Below, piece after piece: positions 1-7,613 of a stretch of 64,000 nucleotides of DNA. The first letter of the stretch is position 1. Every line of letters starts with the position of its first letter. The stretch is from assembly GCF_016907845.1 (NCBI RefSeq), contig NZ_JAFBCS010000001.1:992001-1056000 (forward strand). The letters run 5' to 3'. The position numbers were made by a program, and so were the translations under genes. This DNA is from Arcanobacterium pluranimalium (lineage in GTDB: Bacteria > Actinomycetota > Actinomycetes > Actinomycetales > Actinomycetaceae). The notes under the pieces were generated by a model that was given only the letters and a program-made list of their open reading frames with translations, was not told the DNA's origin and ran no database searches.

Positions 1-1344
1 AACGCTCCTGAAGAGGGCGTAAAGAACGAAACCTTTGGATTGATTAAAGATCCATCCCTACAGCTATCGGACGGCTACCTCAACAAGACGCCGATCTTGC
101 AATACATTTTGCTCTCGATCTGCTTCCCAATGTGGGGCGCAGCCGCGAGCTTGAACGACATTCTCATCACCCAGTTCAAAGCCATCTTCGAACTGTCTGA
201 TTTCGCTTCAGCATTCGTGCAGTCCGCATTCTACGGCGGCTACTTCTTGCTCGCTATCCCAGCTTCGCGCGTTATTCGCAAGTGGAGCTACAAGTCGGGT
301 ATTTTGGTGGGCTTGAGCTTCTACATTATCGGCTGCACGCTGTTCTTCCCAGCTTCGCATATGGCTACCTACACGGTGTTCTTGGCGGCACTTTTCGCTA
401 TTGCAACTGGTCTTTCGTTCCTCGAGACTTCGTGCAACACCTACTCCTCGATGGTTGGCCCACGTCGTCTGGCAACACTGCGTCTCAACATTTCCCAGAC
501 GTTCTACCCACTCGGTTCCATTTTCGGAATTCTGTTGGGCAAGTACCTAATCTTCACCGAGGGCGATGCATTGCACAAGCAGCTCGGTGAACTCACTGGT
601 GCTGAGCGTACGCAGTTTGCTAATGAGATGCTTCAGCGCACCTTGCAGCCTTACCGCTTCATTATCATCGTGCTCGCAATTTTGTTCATCATCGTGGCTA
701 TTACGCAGTTCCCACACTGCAAGCCGATGCGCGCACATCACGAAGTGAAAGCCAGCATTGGTGAAACGCTGTCTTACCTGGTTAAGAATGCGAAGTTCCG
801 CGAGGGCATCCTGGCACAGTTCCTCTATGTTGGTATGCAGACGGCGGTGTGGTCGTTCACGATTCGCCTTGCGTTGAACCTTGACGATTCGCTCAACGAA
901 CGTGCAGCATCGAACTACATGGTGGCAGCGTTTATCGCGTTCTTCCTTGGTAAGGTGCTTGCAAATATCTTGATGACCAAGTTCAATGCTGATCTCGTGC
1001 TCATTGGTTACTCGGTTGCTGGTGTGCTCGCACTCGCTTACGTGATCGCTGTGCCTAATATGACCGCTGTTTACGCAGCCATTCTCACCTCTGGTCTGTT
1101 TGGCCCATGCTGGGCAACGATTTACGCCCGCACCCTCGATTCGATTGAGGATAAGCGCCACACCGAAACTGGTGGAGCTGTGATCGTTATGTCGATTATT
1201 GGTGGAGCTGTGATTCCAGTTATCCAGGGTCTTGTATCGGACAAGCTCGGTTCGATGCAGATGGCATTCTCGGTATCGCTCGTTTGCTTCGTGGCAGTAC
1301 TGGTTTACTTCCTGCGCCGCTACAAGGCTTCGAAGAACGCATGA
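1..1344 (+). CDS. fucP: FucP-type MFS sugar:H+ symporter (5' end outside window)
   Basis: Inner-membrane major facilitator protein, most like L-fucose:proton symporters. The frame is open to base 1 with no stop, so the true start probably lies upstream; a TTG at 40 is the first start codon seen inside the window and lacks a Shine-Dalgarno. About 12 hydrophobic segments are visible. The segments around 'LNDILITQF', 'QSAFYGGYF' and 'GLSFLETSCN' match the same places in E. coli FucP, as does the 'VIVMSIIGGAVIPV' stretch near the C-terminus. It is followed 19 bases later by a DUF4432 sugar-epimerase-like gene and then a PfkB kinase, so the three probably form the end of a sugar uptake and phosphorylation operon. 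The substrate could be fucose or another 6-deoxy or aldohexose sugar; the upstream genes needed to decide are not in view. Confidence 0.88.
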   Translation, partial: NAPEEGVKNETFGLIKDPSLQLSDGYLNKTPILQYILLSICFPMWGAAASLNDILITQFKAIFELSDFASAFVQSAFYGGYFLLAIPASRVIRKWSYKSGILVGLSFYIIGCTLFFPASHMATYTVFLAALFAIATGLSFLETSCNTYSSMVGPRRLATLRLNISQTFYPLGSIFGILLGKYLIFTEGDALHKQLGELTGAERTQFANEMLQRTLQPYRFIIIVLAILFIIVAITQFPHCKPMRAHHEVKASIGETLSYLVKNAKFREGILAQFLYVGMQTAVWSFTIRLALNLDDSLNERAASNYMVAAFIAFFLGKVLANILMTKFNADLVLIGYSVAGVLALAYVIAVPNMTAVYAAILTSGLFGPCWATIYARTLDSIEDKRHTETGGAVIVMSIIGGAVIPVIQGLVSDKLGSMQMAFSVSLVCFVAVLVYFLRRYKASKNA

Positions 1345-1363
1345 TTGGAGAGGGTGAATAATT

Positions 1364-2383
1364 ATGCTACGTATTCCATTGCATCGCAGCTCGTTCACAC
1401 AAACTGAGAGTGTTGTTGCACGTAACGAAGAGTTTAACGTCGTCGCCTTTACTTACCCTAAGGGTATTGAGTCGGTACGTATTGAAAACTCGCGCGGATA
1501 TGTTGAAGTCTTGCCGTTCATGGGGCAGATCATTTGGGACGCTTTCTTCGATGGAAAGTCCTTGCGTATGAAGAACATGTTCACAGCACCTCAGCCGTGT
1601 AAGGAGATCGTTGATACGTACGGCTGCTTCGCTTTCCATTCCGGTCTGCTCGCTAATGGCTGCCCAAGCCCTGAGGATACGCACCCGTTGCACGGTGAAT
1701 TCCCGACGGCGACGATGGATGAAGCTTGGTTGGAGATCGAGGGCGACGACGTTCGGATCGTTTCGTCCTACGAGTACGTGCAAGGCTTTGGCGCGCATTA
1801 CCGGGCACAGCCATCTGTACGGATGAGTGCTAAGTCTGCGCTGTTTGACATTGAGCTTGAGGTGACCAACCTTTCAGAATATGCGTCGATGCCGCTACAG
1901 TACATGTGCCATATGAACTACGCGTTCGTCAAGGATGGCATGATGCGTGAGTCTTTGCCTGAGGGTGCATTCCAGTTGCGTCGTTCAGTTCCAGCTCATG
2001 TTAATCCGACTCCGCGTTGGACGGAGATTAATGAGGAAATTTTGGCAGGGAAGATCGATGCGAATTCACTTGCACAAGCTGGCGAATTTGATCCAGAGAT
2101 CGTGTTCTTTGCTGATGACTTGCCGCAATATGGTGAAAAGGCCGAGTTCGAGTTGGAAGCGCCAGATGGCACCACGTTTGTGACTAAGTTTGATACCGCT
2201 TCGTTCCCGGTTGCAACGCGTTGGATTTTAGTTAATGCTGATCAGCAGGTTGCAGCTTTTGTACTTCCAGGTACGTCGCGTCCAGAAGGTTTCTTGGCAG
2301 CGAAAGCAGCAGGTATGTTGATTGAACTTGAGGCTGGCGCAACAAAGTCATTCTCAGTGACCACCGGAATTAAGGAGAACTAG
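1364..2383 (+). CDS. DUF4432 family, aldose 1-epimerase-like protein
   Basis: A 339-residue cytosolic protein of the galactose-mutarotase-like beta-sandwich superfamily (DUF4432 type). Recognisable parts are the N-terminal 'VLPFMGQIIWDAFFDGK' strand, the 'GCPSPEDTHPLHGEFP' loop with a conserved His, and the 'YMCHMNYAFV' segment that carries another His in this family. These proteins are thought to bind or interconvert sugar anomers, but no reaction is established for this branch. The ATG follows GGAGAGGG at a usable distance. It lies between a FucP-type permease and a ribokinase-like kinase with gaps of 19 and 1 bases, so it probably prepares the imported sugar for phosphorylation. No signal peptide is seen. 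Confidence 0.82.
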   Translation: MLRIPLHRSSFTQTESVVARNEEFNVVAFTYPKGIESVRIENSRGYVEVLPFMGQIIWDAFFDGKSLRMKNMFTAPQPCKEIVDTYGCFAFHSGLLANGCPSPEDTHPLHGEFPTATMDEAWLEIEGDDVRIVSSYEYVQGFGAHYRAQPSVRMSAKSALFDIELEVTNLSEYASMPLQYMCHMNYAFVKDGMMRESLPEGAFQLRRSVPAHVNPTPRWTEINEEILAGKIDANSLAQAGEFDPEIVFFADDLPQYGEKAEFELEAPDGTTFVTKFDTASFPVATRWILVNADQQVAAFVLPGTSRPEGFLAAKAAGMLIELEAGATKSFSVTTGIKEN

Positions 2384-2384
2384 G

Positions 2385-3305
2385 GTGGATATTGCAGTAA
2401 TCGGCTCAAATATGGTGGATTTGATTTCCTATATTCACCGGATGCCTAAAGAGGGCGAAACGATTGAAGCACCGGATTTCAAGCTTGGGTGTGGTGGAAA
2501 AGGAGCGAATCAGGCCGTTGCAGCTGCGCGTCTTGGATCGAAAGTTCTTATGCTCACCCGAGTGGGAAATGACGTATTTGCTGATAATACAATCCAAAAT
2601 TTTGAGGCTAACGGCATTGATACGAAGTATGTGCTGCGCACGGACGCTACCTCGGGTGTTGCCCCGATTTTCGTCGATCCTGAATCGCACAATTCGATCA
2701 TTATCGTTAAGGGCGCAAATGCGCAGCTTTCGCCGCAGGATATCGAAAATGCTAAAGACGATATCTCCAAGTGTAAGCTGATTGTTTTGCAGCTCGAAGT
2801 GCCGCTTGAGACTGTGTATGCCGCAATCCGCTTCGGTAAGGAGCACAACATCCCAGTGCTGCTTAATCCTGCTCCTGCACAGCCGGACTTAGTTTTGGCT
2901 GAGGTGAAAGACTGTGAGTATTTCGTTCCAAATGAATCGGAGCTTTCGCTGCTCACTGGAATGCCGGTGGATACGGTTGACGACGTACGCAATGCTGCTG
3001 GCGCACTGCTAGAAGCTGGTATGAAGAATGTTATCGTGACGCTGGGCTGGCGTGGTGTGCTGTGGGTGAGTGCTGATAAAGAAGTGCTCATTCCAGGTAC
3101 GCAGGTCAACGCGAAAGATACTACTGGCGCAGGCGACGCTTTCATCGGTTGCTTCAGCCATCATCTGGTACAAACCGGAGATGTGGAGGCTTCCTTGCGG
3201 ATGGCTAATCTCTATGCTGCTGATTCGGTGACTAAGCTTGGAACTCAAACCTCCTACGCGACGCGCGATGAGTTCCTCGCCGCGTTCCCTGATCAAGAAA
3301 TCTGA
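2385..3305 (+). CDS. rbsK: Ribokinase-like PfkB sugar kinase
   Basis: A 306-residue PfkB-family kinase of the ribokinase subgroup, transferring phosphate from ATP to a sugar in the cytosol. The N-terminal substrate motif 'GGKGANQAV' (about residues 36-44) and the C-terminal 'TTGAGDAF' signature with catalytic Asp near 251 are both intact. Length is typical of ribokinase. Start is GTG, one base after the stop of the DUF4432 gene, with AAGGAG just upstream, so translation is coupled. The match to ribokinase is good, but the FucP-type permease in the operon means the real substrate may not be ribose; deoxyribose or another pentose or ketose is possible. A strong hairpin follows about 50 bases after the stop. 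Confidence 0.85.
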   Translation: MDIAVIGSNMVDLISYIHRMPKEGETIEAPDFKLGCGGKGANQAVAAARLGSKVLMLTRVGNDVFADNTIQNFEANGIDTKYVLRTDATSGVAPIFVDPESHNSIIIVKGANAQLSPQDIENAKDDISKCKLIVLQLEVPLETVYAAIRFGKEHNIPVLLNPAPAQPDLVLAEVKDCEYFVPNESELSLLTGMPVDTVDDVRNAAGALLEAGMKNVIVTLGWRGVLWVSADKEVLIPGTQVNAKDTTGAGDAFIGCFSHHLVQTGDVEASLRMANLYAADSVTKLGTQTSYATRDEFLAAFPDQEI

Positions 3306-3355
3306 GAATAGCTAATCCTCATTAGTGGATGGAATAGGGCGTGAGCCCGCATGGG

Positions 3356-3403
3356 CTGTGCCCCAGATACGATGGAGCGATTGGCATCGTATCTGGGGCA
3401 CAG
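3356..3403. terminator. Hairpin between convergent rbsK and FNT genes
   Basis: Perfect 19-bp inverted repeat (arms 3356-3374 and 3385-3403, 10-base loop) between two convergent genes. The plus-strand side is followed by TATTTTGTT, so it probably ends rbsK transcription and may also stop the minus-strand gene. Confidence 0.75.
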
Positions 3404-3431
3404 TCGTATTTTGTTAGATTTTGGGAAAGTA

Positions 3432-4271
3432 CTACGCCTCAGAAGGAACAGCGACAACGCCGTCGTCGGAAATATGCGGAGCTTTTTGCGCAGCCTCGCG
3501 GATAGAACCAGACAACGCGAGCATCGAACCGCCCACAAGCAAACCGCCGCCAACGAGGTTGCCTAGGCCAACAAACAGGAAGTTTCGAGCCGCTTCGGCG
3601 AAGGTGGCTGCTGGCATTCCATGCATCAGTCCAAGTGAGAAGGTGGTCATATTAGCTACAACGTGCTCGAATCCCGAAGAAATAAAAGCTGCCACGCACA
3701 AGAAAATAATGATCATCTTTGCGGCATCATTCTTGGTGCGAGACTGACTCCAGATAGCAAAACATACCAAGACGTTACACATAATTCCGCGTGTGAACAG
3801 CGCTAACGATGATTTCCCTGCCTTTGCGGCAACGAGCATCTCCAGCATTCCCTGGGCAGGGGTGTCGCCTTGGAAAGCGTGAGTGCCGGTGACGATCGCC
3901 GAAAGCACAATCGCGCCGAGCAAATTGCCGATGAAGATCAAGAGTAGTACGACGACGGCGCGACGCCAGGTAATAAGCCTGCCAGCTGCTGCTTGGGGCA
4001 AGGCCATCATGGCCGAAGTAGCAAGATTAGAACCGCTAGTGACTACCAAAATGAGTCCCACACCGAAAGACAAACCGGCAATGAGCATAGCTGCAGGCTG
4101 ATGAGCTACGTAAAACGGACCGGCGGTTGCGAACATGGCGATGTCTGCAACTCCGATAAGAGCACCTGCCATCATCGTGGAAATCATAAAGGTTAGGGGC
4201 TTATGAACTTCGTGAGCCTTGTGGTGGCCGGACTTCATTTGGATAGCAAGATTATTATTTAGCGAGATCAC
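3432..4271 (-). CDS. Formate/nitrite transporter family channel
   Basis: A 279-residue FNT-family channel (FocA/NirC type) with six predicted membrane helices, passing small monovalent anions such as formate, nitrite or acetate. The 'SGFEHVVANMT' motif (about 199-209) carries the central pore histidine near 203, and 'GIMCNVLVC' (about 162-170) is the matching family motif in the first half of the duplication. The GTG start at 4271 has only a weak AGAGAA upstream; an ATG 11 codons later has none. The gene stands alone between terminators. With pta-ackA elsewhere in the window it fits export of fermentation acids. The FocA and NirC branches cannot be told apart by eye. Confidence 0.9.
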   Translation of the reverse strand: MISLNNNLAIQMKSGHHKAHEVHKPLTFMISTMMAGALIGVADIAMFATAGPFYVAHQPAAMLIAGLSFGVGLILVVTSGSNLATSAMMALPQAAAGRLITWRRAVVVLLLIFIGNLLGAIVLSAIVTGTHAFQGDTPAQGMLEMLVAAKAGKSSLALFTRGIMCNVLVCFAIWSQSRTKNDAAKMIIIFLCVAAFISSGFEHVVANMTTFSLGLMHGMPAATFAEAARNFLFVGLGNLVGGGLLVGGSMLALSGSIREAAQKAPHISDDGVVAVPSEA

Positions 4272-4417
4272 CTAGTTATTTTCTCTGACTTTCAGCTGAA
4301 ATGCCTAGGACTCCTTGCTGAAAATAGGGTCAGATTGTTCACATTGGTCTTAGTCGTTCACAGCAGGTCGTGAGTGCGCACTCTGAGCAGCGGGCAAATA
4401 AAGGCATCAAACAAATA

Positions 4418-4508
4418 AATGAGGCGGTACCCCCATCCCGATACCGCCCCATTTGTGTGGGTAATCCACACCGCCAAGAATCACATTATTAGAGCGTGGT
4501 GTGATTCT
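4418..4508 (-). terminator. Three stacked hairpins after the organophosphate antiporter gene
   Basis: Three inverted repeats lie in a row: 12 bp with one mismatch (4418-4429/4442-4453), 6 bp (GTGTGG/CCACAC, about 4455-4471) and 9 bp (4477-4485/4500-4508). They follow the stop of the minus-strand gene ending at 4517. None has a clear U tract in that direction, so termination is probable but not certain. Confidence 0.55.
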
Positions 4509-4516
4509 CTGAGTAT

Positions 4517-5899
4517 TTACTTGTTGCGAGCTGCGTGCTCGTCGATGAGCTTGCGCTCGTACTTGCCCACAATCATCATCAAGATGAAAGCCAGTGCCAC
4601 CACTACCACCAAGCAGATGTAGGTGACGTTCCAGCCGAAGTTGTGAATGAGCAGGCCGACGCCGGTCGATGCGAGCGATGCTCCTAGCAGGTAACCGAAA
4701 AGTCCGGTGAATCCAGCGGAAGTACCAGCAACGCTCTTTGGCGAGAGGTCAATAGCTTGCAGGCCGATGAGCATAACCGGACCGTAAATCAAACCGCCGA
4801 TAACTGCAATGAGGAGGTAGAACAGCCATGCCGGTGCACTAGCTGGCAGCTGCCAGTAGATCACGAGGGCGATGCCCACGCCAGCGATGAAGAGCATTCC
4901 AGCTCCCGACCGCCAGCCCTTGAACACCTTGTCCGAAATCCAACCACACAAAAGGGTGCCGATAATTCCGGCGATTTCGTAGATCGAGAATCCGAGAATG
5001 CCACCCTCAGTATTGGTAACGCCCAGCTCGGTAGTGAGGTAGATCGGAATCCAGTTCAGCACGCCATAACGCAGGGTGTACACAAACACATTTGCCACTG
5101 CTAGCAGCACGATTACTGGATTGGTGAGCACATGCGTCCACACCACTTTCAACCATGAGCCTTCGACTTCCGCGCCAGTATCCGATACTTTAGCGGGATC
5201 GTTATGGTATTCCTCGATTGGAGGCAGGCCAAGAGCCTCAGGATTGTCGTGAATGAGCAGGAATGCAATTGCTGCAACCACGAGTGCAATAATTGCTGGG
5301 AACCAGAATGCTGGCGTCCAGTCAGCCTTGTCACGCTGCCAATGTGCGAGTGCATAAGCAGCAGCGACGCCGACGCCGGCGCCACCGACGTTGTGTGCAC
5401 AGTTCCAGATCGATGTCTTCCAACCGCGCTCGGAGGTTGAGAACCACTGGACGAGCACGCGGCCCGAGGGAGGCCAGCCCATTCCCTGGAACCAACCGTT
5501 GAGGAACATGACCGTGGCAAATACGCCCACGCTGGCCGAGATAGCTGGGATAAAAGCAATTGCAAGATTTGTGATCGCAGACAGTGCAAGACCTAGAGGC
5601 AGGAAGTACCGTGCGTTGGCTCGGTCGGAGAGCATTGCCATAAAGAATTTGGACAGACCATAAGAGAACAACACCGCGTTAGCTACGATACCGATTCCCA
5701 CAGTGTTGAGGATGTCGTACTCTTTCAGCATTGCTGAGACGAGTGAAACGTTGTTTCGGATCAGATAAAAGCCAGCGTAACCAATAAAAATGCCCATAAA
5801 GGCGTTGAAGCGTGCCCGTTTGTAAACGGACGCGATCTGTGATTCTGGTAAACGCGGCGCTGGTCCGGGTGCGGACAAAAATCCGAGGCTGCTTGCCAT
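4517..5899 (-). CDS. Organophosphate:phosphate antiporter (GlpT/UhpT family)
   Basis: A 460-residue, 12-helix MFS protein of the OPA family, which swaps internal phosphate for glycerol 3-phosphate, hexose phosphate or phosphoglycerate. The signature 'FLNGWFQGMGWPP' (about 132-144) and 'NCAHNVGG' (about 166-173) are those of GlpT, PgtP and UhpT. Arg48 and His169 fall where GlpT has its phosphate-binding Arg45 and His165. The ATG is preceded by AGGAG with 5-base spacing. Upstream lie GTTACC palindromes and then a response regulator, kinase and ABC transporter on the same strand, which suggests induction by that system. 'NCAHN' leans towards GlpT/PgtP, but the substrate is not proven. Confidence 0.87.
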   Translation of the reverse strand: MASSLGFLSAPGPAPRLPESQIASVYKRARFNAFMGIFIGYAGFYLIRNNVSLVSAMLKEYDILNTVGIGIVANAVLFSYGLSKFFMAMLSDRANARYFLPLGLALSAITNLAIAFIPAISASVGVFATVMFLNGWFQGMGWPPSGRVLVQWFSTSERGWKTSIWNCAHNVGGAGVGVAAAYALAHWQRDKADWTPAFWFPAIIALVVAAIAFLLIHDNPEALGLPPIEEYHNDPAKVSDTGAEVEGSWLKVVWTHVLTNPVIVLLAVANVFVYTLRYGVLNWIPIYLTTELGVTNTEGGILGFSIYEIAGIIGTLLCGWISDKVFKGWRSGAGMLFIAGVGIALVIYWQLPASAPAWLFYLLIAVIGGLIYGPVMLIGLQAIDLSPKSVAGTSAGFTGLFGYLLGASLASTGVGLLIHNFGWNVTYICLVVVVALAFILMMIVGKYERKLIDEHAARNK

Positions 5900-5965
5900 G
5901 TTTGCTCCTTCAAATTGGTTGAAACCTCAATGTTTCAATGACACCTTCAAGGATGCATGGCAATA

Positions 5966-6015
5966 GGTAACGGTGTTACCGTCGCTCGGTTACATATGGT
6001 AACAGAACTGTTACC
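5966..6015 (-). promoter_or_regulatory. GTTACC palindrome cluster upstream of the antiporter
   Basis: Three overlapping inverted repeats built on GGTAAC/GTTACC: 5966-5980 (GGTAACGGTGTTACC), 5989-6003 (GTTACATATGGTAAC) and 5998-6015 (GGTAACAGAACTGTTACC). They sit 67-117 bases upstream of the antiporter start, a normal place for operator sites. The binding protein is unknown; the response regulator encoded just upstream is one candidate, a separate repressor another. Confidence 0.6.
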
Positions 6016-6024
6016 GAAAGGGGT

Positions 6025-6087
6025 GGCGGTAGAAATTAAAGGGACGGCATTGGAAATTATTGGAATGGCGGTAGAAATTATTGGGGC
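6025..6087. repeat. Three 21-bp direct repeats
   Basis: Three imperfect copies beginning at 6025, 6046 and 6067 (core GGCGGTAGAAATTA, middle copy GGCATTGGAAATTA). The 21-bp period is two helical turns, as expected of response-regulator sites. The last copy overlaps the 3' end of the response-regulator gene. Confidence 0.6.
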
Positions 6088-6806
6088 AGCTGCAATTCTT
6101 CGCTTTCTTCGCTCGCCGACGTAACTTCCAAAGTATACCCGCGTGAGCGCACCGAAATAATTTCAATATCGGTGATGCCCTGGAGCACAAGATCCCTGCG
6201 TAGGCGGTATATAGAGGTTTTGATCATTTCGCGGCCGCCGCTGCTTTCCGCTGTATTCCAAACCTGGGAGAGAATGTCACGATGGCTGACGACGTCGCCA
6301 TAGTTGCGAGCCAGCACGTCAAGTAAGCGAACCTGTGTTTCAGTGAGATCCATCCGCGTGTTTCGCCAGTAAACAGCACCTTCGGCGGAGCGAACACTGA
6401 GGTCACCGACGTCTACAGCTGGGAATACGTCGTGATCGCTGAAACGTCGCACTGCTACTGAGGCACGTAAGGCCAGTTCACGTGGAGAAAACGGTTTCGT
6501 CACGTAATCGTCTGCGCCTGCTTCAAGCCCGGCGATCCGATCGTCTTCATCTCCGAGTGCGGTGAGCAGGATAATTGGGAACTTCAATCGGTTGTGCCGA
6601 ATTTTCTTCGTGAGTTCGACTCCTGAACCGTTCGGTAGCATGACGTCCAAAACTGCGAGGTCGATCCAATGCCGTTGAATGATATTCCAGGCCTCAACGG
6701 TGTTTTTAGCACTTAGGCACTCGAATCCTTGAGTTTCAAGAGCAAATTTGACGATGGATACCATCTGCGCTTCGTCATCGACTACCAATGCTACTGGGTT
6801 CTTCAT
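6078..6806 (-). CDS. OmpR/PhoB-family response regulator
   Basis: A 242-residue two-domain DNA-binding response regulator. The receiver domain (about 3-115) has the acidic pair D10/D11, phospho-acceptor D54, switch T82 and K104. A winged-helix output domain follows (about 128-228), with 'RLRRDL' in the recognition helix area and 'VRSRGYTL' in the wing. The start overlaps the stop of the upstream kinase by ATGA, so the two form a translationally coupled pair. Its gene sits between an ABC transporter and an organophosphate antiporter on the same strand, so the antiporter promoter region with its 21-bp repeats and GTTACC palindromes is the likely target. HptR, UhpA and PgtA play similar roles elsewhere but HptR and UhpA belong to other output families. 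Confidence 0.92.
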   Translation of the reverse strand: MKNPVALVVDDEAQMVSIVKFALETQGFECLSAKNTVEAWNIIQRHWIDLAVLDVMLPNGSGVELTKKIRHNRLKFPIILLTALGDEDDRIAGLEAGADDYVTKPFSPRELALRASVAVRRFSDHDVFPAVDVGDLSVRSAEGAVYWRNTRMDLTETQVRLLDVLARNYGDVVSHRDILSQVWNTAESSGGREMIKTSIYRLRRDLVLQGITDIEIISVRSRGYTLEVTSASEESEELQLPQ

Positions 6807-7609
6807 TGAGGGCCTTTGCTTTCAACAATATGTTGGGGGAGGAGAATATGGATCACTGTTCCGATTCCTTCAGCTGAGTCTACTAGTATTTTGCCGTGGT
6901 GAACGTCAACGATTTTCTTTGAAACCATCATTCCGATGCCGCTACCTGGACGGCGAGTGCTTCCGGAGGAGAATGGCGTGAAGAGTTTTTCGAGGTCTTG
7001 GTTGTTCATGCCGCCTCCTCGATCTGTGATTGAGATATGAGCACCACTGCCTTCACCGTTTTCAATACGGACGATGATCGGATGCTCGCTATGGGCATGA
7101 CGTGCAGCATTGTTGATCAGATTCCAGATGAGTTGCCGAATGAGCTGCTTGTCTGCGTGGATGGGCAGTAGTCCTCCGGCGGCATCGACGTCGATGCGTA
7201 TCGAGAAAATTTTCCTGATCTCTTTTGCAGTATCAGCCACAATAGCTCGAATATCAATCTCTTGGAGTTGGAGCGGGCGAGTGTCCATATTGAGGTCGAT
7301 AAGAAAGTTTTCGGCGATGTCGATGGCTTGCCGGGAATTTTCGGAGATCGTTTCGATGAATGACCTTTGGAGATCGTTGAGCGGCCCAGGCGTTTCTTCG
7401 GCTAGTAACTCTGCAGCTCCTTGTACGAGCGACAACGGCGTGCGAATCTCGTGTGAGATCATAGCCGGGCGTTTTTCTAGGTAATCGTTGCGCTCTTTGA
7501 GCTGGTGGACTTCTCGATGCAAATCGCGATTACTGCGCCATTGCGAAGCTAGAATCACGAGCACGAGCATGACGAGCAGCGCCGTTAATACCATCATGAT
7601 TGGATTCAC
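6803..7609 (-). CDS. Sensor histidine kinase with minimal input domain
   Basis: A 268-residue kinase. One membrane helix (about 6-22) is followed directly by a short coiled linker, the HisKA motif 'MISHEIRTPLS' with phospho-acceptor H53, and a HATPase domain with N box 'NLINNAARHA' (163-172), 'DRGGG' (196-200) and 'GSGIGM' (222-227). There is no extracellular sensing domain. I place the start at GTG 7609, preceded by GGAG, 2 bases after the ATPase stop; longer readings would run into the ATPase gene. Because the protein has almost nothing outside the membrane, it probably senses through the ABC transporter encoded upstream, as BceS-type kinases do. It overlaps the regulator gene by 4 bases. 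Confidence 0.88.
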   Translation of the reverse strand: MNPIMMVLTALLVMLVLVILASQWRSNRDLHREVHQLKERNDYLEKRPAMISHEIRTPLSLVQGAAELLAEETPGPLNDLQRSFIETISENSRQAIDIAENFLIDLNMDTRPLQLQEIDIRAIVADTAKEIRKIFSIRIDVDAAGGLLPIHADKQLIRQLIWNLINNAARHAHSEHPIIVRIENGEGSGAHISITDRGGGMNNQDLEKLFTPFSSGSTRRPGSGIGMMVSKKIVDVHHGKILVDSAEGIGTVIHILLPQHIVESKGPQ

Positions 7610-7613
7610 CGTT

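Noticed and set aside
547-1398. 283-codon frame on the minus strand
   Set aside because: Antisense to the FucP-type permease, with composition unlike a real protein.
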